From positions 1-5,126 of the forward strand of contig DRMK01000308.1 of assembly GCA_011322575.1 (NCBI GenBank): a stretch of DNA of 5,126 nucleotides, read 5' to 3'. Below, one piece after another: positions 1 through 5,126 of the stretch (positions are counted from its first letter, which is position 1; each line of letters opens with the position of its first letter). The notes under the pieces are model-generated. The model saw only the letters and a program-made list of their open reading frames with translations. It ran no database searches and had not been told where the DNA came from. A program made the position numbers and the translations under genes. The stretch is from Gammaproteobacteria bacterium (GTDB lineage: Bacteria; Pseudomonadota; Gammaproteobacteria; Thiohalospirales; Thiohalospiraceae).

Positions 1-165
1 AGCGAGTGATAACGCCGCTGGGCGAAAACAGAGGCCCGGCCCTTCGGGTTGCGCCTGAAAAAGCGCCATGCTGCATTGTTCGTCGTTCATTTGCAACAAG
101 CAAACATCTCTCCTCTCGCCTTGCTGCGAAACACCACAGGGACGCTGAATCCTAATTTATTACCT
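1..165. repeat. Repeat-like non-operon segment, possible dispersed element
   Basis: This stretch matches no gene I can name. Two + strand frames are open nearly throughout (about 10-165 and 3-152), and a minus-strand frame from an ATG at 90 is open to the window edge for 30 codons. Small inverted repeats are visible. AGGC at 32-35 can pair with GCCT at 53-56 around an inner CCC-TTC-GGG stem, and TTTGC (90-94) pairs with GCAAA (100-104) around AACAA. Frames that are open on both strands, together with the inverted repeats, are typical of small dispersed intergenic repeats. The sequence also has a familiar look to me, but that is memory, not a search. It could instead be the 3' tail or 5' start of a neighbouring gene cut by the edge. 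Confidence 0.3.
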
Positions 166-226
166 TGAAAGAGTACTAGAACCCACGCTTGAAATTCACC
201 CATATTGAGTGTGACAAATTCAGGTC

Positions 227-260
227 ACCTCGCAACGGGGCGGCCCCGGGGCTGCAAGGT
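227..260. other. GC-rich imperfect hairpin
   Basis: ACCT (227-230) and GCA (232-234) pair with TGC (253-255) and AGGT (257-260) across a single C/A mismatch. Inside, CGGGG (236-240) pairs with CCCCG (244-248) around a CGG loop. The structure sits as a GC island in AT-rich DNA. No T-run follows on either side, so it is not a classical intrinsic terminator. Its role is unknown. Confidence 0.35.
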
Positions 261-766
261 AGGGATATATCAATAAAAACATGGAGATAATGCCAGTGTG
301 CAGATGGGTATATGCCCGTATTATAGGGTTGGTCCGCATAATCGATAAGTAAACCAAGATATTCTTTTGGCTCACTGTTTGTGATAGGCGACACGACCAT
401 ATTCCGCAATATCAGATAGTTATGATTATATTGCAAAATTGATGTCGCCATATAGAGACAACTTGCTTCGCCGGATAGTGAGTTTGGATCGCGGAGATAG
501 GGGTAATCGATTGAAATGCCGTTTGTATTGTGAATGTGGCATGACTTGTGCAAACCTATAGGCAAGGGGTGGCACAGGATGCCGAACAAGGGATATGGAT
601 TTCCCACGCATGGGACACCCGGAAGTGTCGCATGGAAGGCATGCCACCTCGGATTTATTGAGTTATAGCTTTCTACAACATGGATGTGGGCTCCCCGCTT
701 CCCCCCCAGGGGAGGGCCAAGGATGGCCTTTTTATAACCCACATCACACTTTCCGCGATTTACGAC

Positions 767-795
767 TTGCCTATGGCCGGGAAACTGAATACAGT
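767..795 (+). promoter_or_regulatory. Candidate sigma70-like promoter for the ybgC-tol-pal operon
   Basis: TTGCCT at 767-772 and TACAGT at 790-795 are separated by 17 bases. Each hexamer matches the sigma70 consensus at 4 of 6 positions. Transcription would begin near 802, leaving a leader of roughly 27 bases before the TTG start of ybgC. The position and spacing are good but the hexamers are weak, and the real promoter could lie further upstream in the AT-rich region. This is inference from pattern only. Confidence 0.25.
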
Positions 796-815
796 TTCCG
801 CGTGCGCGCCTGCGT

Positions 816-822
816 GGAGAGA
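816..822 (+). promoter_or_regulatory. Ribosome binding site that decides the ybgC start
   Basis: GGAGAGA lies 6-9 bases ahead of the TTG at 829. The other possible starts in the same frame (GTG at 802 and 814) have no such purine-rich sequence at the right distance, so this site favours the TTG. Confidence 0.55.
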
Positions 823-828
823 TCCCAC

Positions 829-1269
829 TTGCGGAACATCGGTGAATTTATCTGGCCGGTTCGGGTCTACTACGAGGATACCGATAGCGGAGGGGTAGTC
901 TATTACGCCAACTACCTGAGATTCATGGAGCGGGCGCGTACCGAATGGCTACGTGCCATGGGGTTCGGGCAGCACGCGTTGGCGCGTGGGGAAGGTGTGA
1001 TATTTGCCGTGCGGCGTGCCGAGCTGGACTACCGGGCACCGGCACGATTCGACGATCTGTTACAGGTGAGTGTTCGAACGCTGCGTTGCGGAGGTGCCAG
1101 CATAGACCTCTCACAGAGCGTGGTACGGGATGGAGAGGAGGGGGTGCTGTGCAGTGGGCGGATCAGAATCGCTTGCCTCGATGTCCACAGCTTTAGACCA
1201 CGTGCCATTCCGGAGCGTCTGGCGGAGGATATCAGGAAACAGATCTCCATAACAAAGGAACATCGTTGA
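829..1269 (+). CDS. ybgC: Tol-Pal associated acyl-CoA thioesterase YbgC
   Basis: A 146-residue hotdog-fold acyl-CoA thioesterase of the YbgC/4HBT family, a cytoplasmic enzyme that hydrolyses acyl-CoA esters and is linked to phospholipid metabolism in Tol-Pal operons. E. coli YbgC has 134 residues. The segment WPVRVYYEDTDSGGVVYYAN near the N-terminus is the family active-site signature. Asp19 (codon 883-885) corresponds to catalytic Asp18 of E. coli. The His seen six residues further on in E. coli is Tyr26 here, a variant I believe is common in other proteobacteria. The conserved stretches FMERARTEWLR and Y-x-APARFDDLL follow. I chose the TTG at 829 because it has a Shine-Dalgarno site and puts the signature one residue from its E. 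coli position. The same frame stays open upstream to 595, but that extension is low in similarity to the family and probably untranslated. The stop overlaps the tolQ start as TTGA. Family assignment is firm; the physiological substrate is not known from sequence. Confidence 0.93.
   Translation: MRNIGEFIWPVRVYYEDTDSGGVVYYANYLRFMERARTEWLRAMGFGQHALARGEGVIFAVRRAELDYRAPARFDDLLQVSVRTLRCGGASIDLSQSVVRDGEEGVLCSGRIRIACLDVHSFRPRAIPERLAEDIRKQISITKEHR
1254..1259 (+). promoter_or_regulatory. Ribosome binding site for tolQ
   Basis: AAAGGA at the end of ybgC lies 6 bases before a TTG at 1266 and 12 bases before an in-frame ATG at 1272. Spacing favours the TTG. Alignment with E. coli TolQ favours the ATG, so the true start remains open between the two. 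Confidence 0.5.
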
Positions 1270-1966
1270 AGATGCAGGAACTCACACTAACTCACCTGGT
1301 GCTCAATGCCAGTCTGCCGGTACAGATCATCATGGCCATACTGGTAATGGCCTCGGTCTACTCTTGGGGACTGATCCTGTACAAACGGAGGATGCTTAGC
1401 CAGGCGCGGCGTAGTGCCGAGGCGTTCGAGGGTCTTTTCCGCAGCGAACAGCGCATGAGCGACCTGTACCAGCGTGTGCTGCGCTCGGATGATCGCCTGG
1501 GGGTGATGGCCGCCATCTTTGAGGCCGGTTACCGGGAGTTCCTCCATCAGCGCCGCCAGCCCACCTTCGATCGCGAGATGTTGACGGACAACTCGGCACG
1601 GGTGATGCGTGTGGTGATGAACCGGGAGCTGGATACCATGGAGTCCAGCCTCTCCTCGCTCGCCACCATCGGTTCGGTGAGCCCTTACGTGGGTCTGTTC
1701 GGTACCGTATGGGGGATAATGTCCTCCTTTACCGCGCTGGGTAACGTGCAGCAGGCGACCTTGGCCATGGTGGCGCCCGGCATCGCCGAGGCGCTGTTTG
1801 CCACCGCGATGGGGCTGTTTGCCGCCATCCCGGCGGTGATCTCCTACAACCGCAGCACCTCCGAGGTAGGGCGTCTTGCCAGCCGCTACGAGAGCTTCAT
1901 CGAGGAGTTCATCTCCATAATGTTGCGTTTCAACCAGCCCAAAGGGAGCGCACGGGCAGCCGTCCA

Positions 1967-1970
<4 letters not shown>
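1266..1970 (+). CDS. tolQ: TolQ, inner-membrane proton-channel subunit of Tol-Pal
   Basis: TolQ belongs to the MotA/TolQ/ExbB family. With TolR it forms the proton-motive-force-driven motor in the inner membrane that energises TolA. The 234 residues (E. coli 230) show a first membrane segment at about 17-39, a large cytoplasmic loop, and two further segments at about 133-157 and 171-193. The hallmark stretches SPYVGLFGTVWGIM and VAPGIAEALFATAMGLFAAI are intact. Thr147 and Thr180 correspond to the channel-lining Thr145 and Thr178 of E. coli. Numbered from the ATG at 1272 they become exactly 145 and 178, an argument for that alternative start. I give TTG 1266 because AAAGGA is 6 bases away. That TTG overlaps the ybgC stop, and the tolQ stop overlaps the tolR ATG (ATGA). 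It is probably expressed by coupled translation within the operon. ExbB is excluded by the TolR/TolA/TolB neighbours. Confidence 0.96.
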
Positions 1971-2403
<433 letters not shown>

Positions 2404-2407
<4 letters not shown>

Positions 2408-3324
2408 ATCGTCACCCGATGAGACGCTATCTGCTGATCGCCGTACTGCTGCACGTGGCGCTGTTCGCCATCCTCATGGTGAGGTTCGACTGGTGGAGCA
2501 GTGAACCACCCCAGGCCGCCGCGGCTATCAAGGCGGTAGTGGTGGACAGGTTACCGCAGCAGGATCCACCGCCCGCCGTGGAGCAGAAGCGCAAGCAAGA
2601 AGAGCAGAAGCGCAAGGAGGAGCAGAAGCGAATCGAGGCGGAAAGAGTGCGCAAGGAGCAGGAGCTGGTGGAGCAGCGCAGAAGGGCCGAGGAGAAGCGC
2701 AAGAAGGCGGAGGAGGAGAAGCGGAGAAGGGTTGAGGAGGAGAGACGCAGGGAGGTAGAAGCAGAGAAGCGGCGCAAGGCAGAAGAGGAAAAGCGGCGCA
2801 AGATGGAAGAGGAGAAGCGGCGCAAGGCGGAAGAGGAGAAGCGCAGAAAGGCGGAGCAGGAGGCCAGGCGCAAGAGAGAGGAAGAGGAGAAGCGGAAAAG
2901 GGCCGAGGAGGAGAAACGCAAGAGGGCTGAGGCAGAGAGGCGCCGCAGGGAAGCGGAGCGCAGGCGGCGCGAGGAGGAGCTGAAGAGTATGCTGGCGGCC
3001 GAGGAGGAGTTTCTCGAAGGGGAGCAGCGGCGCAAGAATCAGGCCGAGCTGTCCCGATACATCAACAAGGTTCGCTCCAGGGTGGAGAGCCGCTGGCTCG
3101 AACCACCCAGCGCGCGGGAGGGGATGTCCACCACGGTGAGGATCCGGCTCTCTCCCAGCGGCGAGGTGCTGGTGGTCAAGACGGTGCAGAGCAGCGGAGA
3201 CGCGGTATTCGACCGCTCTGTGGAGGCCGCGGTGCGTAAGGCATCCCCTTTGCCACTGCCCTCCGATACCGCTATATTGCCTGACTTTCCGGAACTGGTT
3301 TTCAAATTTATCAAAGAGTCATGA
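2404..3324 (+). CDS. tolA: TolA, periplasm-spanning energy transducer with an ER/K-type arm
   Basis: TolA transmits force from TolQR to TolB-Pal at the outer membrane. The 306 residues are shorter than E. coli TolA (421) but have the same three-part layout. Domain I is a membrane helix at about 8-26 containing LLIAVLLHVALF. His17 matches E. coli His22, but Ala13 stands where E. coli has Ser18. Domain II, residues about 60-212, is an almost uninterrupted Glu/Lys/Arg sequence with an 8-residue period. Domain III, about 213-306, starts at ELSRYINKVRSRVESRW and contains VRIRLSPSGEVLVVKTVQSSGD, matching the TolA/TonB C-terminal fold that binds TolB and Pal. The TTG at 2404 is preferred over the ATG at 2419 because a purine-rich GGAC is about 5 bases upstream and the TTG overlaps the tolR stop as TTGA. 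The stop overlaps the tolB ATG. TonB is excluded by the position between tolR and tolB. Confidence 0.94.
2707..2970 (+). repeat. tolA: Eleven-unit octapeptide repeat in TolA domain II
   Basis: Residues 102-189 of TolA divide cleanly into eleven consecutive 8-residue units of the form A-E-E-E-K-R-R-K, each encoded by 24 bases. Four neighbouring copies (2764-2859) are close to identical in DNA, which suggests growth by tandem duplication. The + strand is strongly purine-rich. The alternation of about four acidic and four basic residues is the ER/K pattern of stable single alpha-helices. From residue 60 to 212 a continuous helix would be roughly 23 nm long (153 residues at 0.15 nm each), enough to cross a periplasm. 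Confidence 0.85.
2971..2991 (+). promoter_or_regulatory. Possible internal ribosome binding site and ATG inside tolA
   Basis: GAGGAGGAG at 2971-2979 is followed 9 bases later by an in-frame ATG at 2989 (Met196 of TolA). This combination looks better than the site in front of the annotated tolA start. If used, it would yield a 111-residue product holding only the C-terminal domain, without a membrane anchor. The motif may simply reflect Glu codons (GAG), which make many Shine-Dalgarno-like sequences in this gene. Confidence 0.2.
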
Positions 3325-4637
3325 GAGCGACGAACAGAGTGCTGCTACTGAAGTTGATACTCCCCCTGTGGGCGCTATTGCTGGCCGGTACCGCCCAGGC
3401 GGCGCTGACCATCGAGATCACCAAGGGTGTGAAAGGGGCGCTGCCCATCGCCATCGTTCCATTCGGCTGGAGCGCGCCGAGCGCTGTTCCCGAGAAGATG
3501 GCCGGAATCGTGGCGGCAGATCTTGCCCGCAGCGGCTATTTCGCGCCGCTGCCGGAGGGGGATCTCCCCTCCCGGCCAGACGAGCCGTCAGCCGTGCGCT
3601 TTGCGGACTGGCGCATGGTACGGGTGGACAACCTGGTGATCGGCAAGCTGGAGTTGCTGGGGCCGGACAGCTACCAGGTAAAGTTTCACCTGTTCGATGT
3701 GTACAAGGGAAAATCCCTGGCGGGCTACAGCTATCGCACCAACCGGCGTGGCCTGCGCCGGGTGGCGCACCAGATCAGCGACATCGTATATGAACAGCTC
3801 ACCGGCAAGAAGGGGGTGTTCAGCACCAGCATCGCCTATGTCACAACCGTACGGCGCGGCGGCAGTACCAGCTACTCCCTGTCGGTGGCGGATGCGGATG
3901 GCCACAACGAACAGATCATACTGGAGTCACGTCAGCCGCTCATGTCACCCGCCTGGTCTCCGGACGGGAAGAAACTGGCCTATGTGAGTTTCGAGACCGG
4001 ACGCTCCGCCATCTACGTACAGAACGTGGAGACCGCGCAGCGCACCCGCATAGCCGGTTTCAAGGGGATCAACAGCGCGCCTGCCTGGTCCCCCGACGGG
4101 CGCAGGCTGGCGTTTACCTCCTCCAGGAGCGGCAATGCAGACATCTATCTGCTGGATCTGGCGAGCCGCAAGCTGACCCGGGTTACCACCAGCCGTGCCA
4201 TCGACACCGAGGCGGCCTGGTCGCCAGATGGCGGCTCCATAGTGTTTACCTCGGATCGTGGGGGGAGTCCACAGATCTACAGGGTCGCCATCGGCCCCTC
4301 CGGTCCCACCGGTAAACCGCGCCGCATCACCTACGAGGGGAGATACAATGCCCGGGCCTCTTTCTCCCCTGACGGTAGCAGGCTGGTCATGGTGCACCGG
4401 GGAGGTGCGGGGTTCCAGATTGCGGTCCAGGATCTGAGGGGTGGGCAGGTGAGTATCGTCGCCGATACCCGCTTGGGAGAGTCTCCCAGCTTTGCGCCCA
4501 ACGGCGACATGGTACTGTATGCCACCGAGATCCGCGGCAAGGGGGTGCTGGAGGCGGCGTCGGTGGATACCCGCACCCGGCAACGCCTGGGTTTCGCGCG
4601 TGGCGACGTACGCGAGCCGGCCTGGTCACCGCTGTAA
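3321..4637 (+). CDS. tolB: TolB, periplasmic beta-propeller of the Tol-Pal system
   Basis: TolB is a soluble periplasmic protein that binds Pal and TolA in turn, controlling when Pal is free to bind peptidoglycan. The 438 residues (E. coli 430) start with a Sec signal peptide: Arg2 and Arg6, a Leu-rich core, and probable cleavage after Ala-Gln-Ala at 25-27. The processed N-terminus would begin ALTIEITKG, matching the short strand that in E. coli switches TolB between partners. An alpha/beta domain runs to about 160, including IVPFGWSAPSAVPEKMAGIV. Six propeller blades follow, with WSPDG-type or related motifs centred at Trp212, Trp256, Trp300, Phe348, Phe391 and Trp435, regularly spaced by 43-48 residues. 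The family C-terminal ending PAWSPL is present. The ATG overlaps the tolA stop (ATGA), and AAAGAG lies just upstream. Confidence 0.97.
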   Translation: MRATNRVLLLKLILPLWALLLAGTAQAALTIEITKGVKGALPIAIVPFGWSAPSAVPEKMAGIVAADLARSGYFAPLPEGDLPSRPDEPSAVRFADWRMVRVDNLVIGKLELLGPDSYQVKFHLFDVYKGKSLAGYSYRTNRRGLRRVAHQISDIVYEQLTGKKGVFSTSIAYVTTVRRGGSTSYSLSVADADGHNEQIILESRQPLMSPAWSPDGKKLAYVSFETGRSAIYVQNVETAQRTRIAGFKGINSAPAWSPDGRRLAFTSSRSGNADIYLLDLASRKLTRVTTSRAIDTEAAWSPDGGSIVFTSDRGGSPQIYRVAIGPSGPTGKPRRITYEGRYNARASFSPDGSRLVMVHRGGAGFQIAVQDLRGGQVSIVADTRLGESPSFAPNGDMVLYATEIRGKGVLEAASVDTRTRQRLGFARGDVREPAWSPL

Positions 4638-4665
4638 CAGCAGGGTTCAATTTTTATCTCGAGAC

Positions 4666-4670
4666 AGGAG
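4666..4670 (+). promoter_or_regulatory. Strong ribosome binding site for pal
   Basis: AGGAG lies 7 bases ahead of the pal ATG in the 40-base tolB-pal gap. This is the only gene junction here without an overlap. An independent, strong site fits the high copy number of Pal compared with the motor proteins known in E. coli. Confidence 0.75.
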
Positions 4671-4677
4671 TGTATCT

Positions 4678-5126
4678 ATGAAAAAGCTGTTCTATTGTGC
4701 TGTCGCCGTAGCTCTGGTGGTGGGCTTTTCCGGCTGCAGCACCACTGAGCCGGTAGACGAGACGGTCAACGTACCCACCGGTGCCCAGCGGGGTGGAGCC
4801 GATACCGCGGGACGCGGCGTGGCGCGGGATGGAGGGGTCAAGGGGGAGGCCCTGGACGAAGGTTCGCTGCTCTCCCGGACCACCATCTATTTTGACTACG
4901 ACAGCAGCACTGTGGCGCCTGAGTTCCGGGAGGTGCTGCGCGCCCATGGCGACTACCTGGCGGCCAATCCGTCGGTCCGGATCACCATCGAGGGGCACAC
5001 CGATGAGCGTGGCTCCCGGGAGTACAATCTGGCCCTGGGTGAGCGGCGCGCCTATGCAGTGCGGCAGCTGCTGATGCTCCAGGGAGCGACGGCCAGCCAG
5101 CTGGAGGTGATCAGTTTCGGGGAGGA
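4678..5126 (+). CDS. pal: Pal, peptidoglycan-associated outer-membrane lipoprotein (3' end cut)
   Basis: Pal is anchored in the outer membrane by lipid and binds peptidoglycan through an OmpA-like domain. It also binds TolB and TolA. The 149 visible codons run off the right edge; E. coli Pal has 173 residues, so perhaps 20-30 are missing. Residues 1-19 form a lipoprotein signal (Lys2, Lys3, hydrophobic core) ending in a lipobox F-S-G-C with the lipidated Cys20. Position +2 is Ser, not Asp, consistent with outer-membrane sorting. A flexible Gly/Asp/Arg-rich linker extends to about 63. The OmpA-like domain opens with TTIYFDYDSSTV (68-79). It contains IEGHTDERGSREYNLALGERRA, where Asp109 and Arg124 sit in the positions that contact diaminopimelate in this family. 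The visible end, EVISFGEE, matches the family's VSYG-E segment. The start is fixed by AGGAG 7 bases upstream and the signal peptide. Confidence 0.96.
   Translation, partial: MKKLFYCAVAVALVVGFSGCSTTEPVDETVNVPTGAQRGGADTAGRGVARDGGVKGEALDEGSLLSRTTIYFDYDSSTVAPEFREVLRAHGDYLAANPSVRITIEGHTDERGSREYNLALGERRAYAVRQLLMLQGATASQLEVISFGE

Larger units (their letters stand above)
166..828. other. Gene-free, AT-richer leader region upstream of the tol operon
   Basis: About 660 bases with no recognisable gene, tRNA or other RNA gene. Rows 261-320 and 361-420 are about 40% G+C by hand count, well below the operon. The interval contains a GC-rich hairpin at 227-260, a small perfect hairpin at 602-615 (TCCCA/TGGGA), a palindrome GGCATGCC at 638-645 and an inverted repeat CTCCCC/GGGGAG around 693-716. 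A 188-codon minus-strand frame (742 down to 176, GTG start) is unusually long for chance. Its product is rich in His, Pro, Tyr and Asn, shows no motif I know, and is discussed as a finding. The low G+C suggests either regulatory DNA or decayed or acquired sequence. Confidence 0.5.

Noticed and set aside
638..645. Palindrome GGCATGCC as an operator
   Set aside because: It is only 8 bases, with no extension or second copy near a promoter; it can occur by chance.
693..716. CTCCCC/GGGGAG inverted repeat followed 13 bases on by a short T-run, as a terminator
   Set aside because: The stem is only 6 base pairs with a loop of about 12 bases, and the TTTTT run is too far from the stem and lies ahead of, not after, a gene.
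595..828. Upstream extension of the ybgC frame to an ATG at 595, giving a 224-residue protein
   Set aside because: YbgC proteins are about 130-150 residues. The extra 78 residues look unlike the family, and the ATG at 595 is far upstream, whereas the TTG at 829 has a Shine-Dalgarno site and the correct distance to the active-site signature.
2707..2970. Regular repeats as a CRISPR array
   Set aside because: The units are contiguous without spacers, are in frame and encode the TolA arm.
2427..3035. Long minus-strand open frame across tolA
   Set aside because: Its Ser/Arg/Leu-rich translation is the antisense shadow of the Glu/Lys/Arg codon repeats of tolA, with no independent coding features.
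3945..4583. Minus-strand open frame opposite the TolB propeller
   Set aside because: It arises from high third-position G+C in tolB; its translation is Gly/Arg/Pro-rich without motifs.

Overview
The window holds the Tol-Pal cell-envelope operon of a Gram-negative bacterium, in the order ybgC-tolQ-tolR-tolA-tolB-pal, all on the + strand. Pal is cut by the right edge. The gene order, the close match to E. coli TolQ/TolR/TolB/Pal and the GC-rich coding sequence point to a gammaproteobacterium. A free-living or symbiotic sulfur-oxidiser-like lineage is only a guess, and no species can be named from the sequence.

Bases 1-828 contain no gene I can defend. Bases 1-165 look like a compact, possibly dispersed repeat: several frames stay open and there are small inverted repeats. 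Bases 166-828 are clearly more AT-rich than the operon; two 60-base rows counted by eye are about 40% G+C, against about 68% for a row inside ybgC. This stretch contains a GC-rich hairpin and one long antisense open frame of unknown meaning. A weak sigma70-like promoter candidate lies at 767-795, just ahead of ybgC. The ruvABC genes, which often precede ybgC in gammaproteobacteria, are not seen.

Bases 829-4637 are packed without gaps. ybgC (acyl-CoA thioesterase), tolQ, tolR, tolA and tolB each overlap the next by 4 bases (TTGA or ATGA), an arrangement suited to translational coupling. Three of the genes appear to start with TTG. pal follows after a 40-base gap and has its own strong ribosome binding site.

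TolQ and TolR form the proton-driven inner-membrane motor. TolA spans the periplasm. TolB is the periplasmic beta-propeller that shuttles between TolA and Pal. Pal is the outer-membrane lipoprotein that grips peptidoglycan. Together they constrict the outer membrane at division and keep the envelope stable. The proteins look complete and functional.

The most distinctive piece is TolA. Its periplasmic arm is almost pure Glu/Lys/Arg, arranged as eleven successive 8-residue repeats. It looks like an ER/K-type single alpha-helix rather than the Ala-rich domain II of E. coli. Its membrane segment has Ala where E. coli TolA has the Ser of the Ser-x3-His motif. No wholly new system is evident; the candidates for novelty are this TolA arm, a possible internal start in tolA, and the unexplained upstream region.
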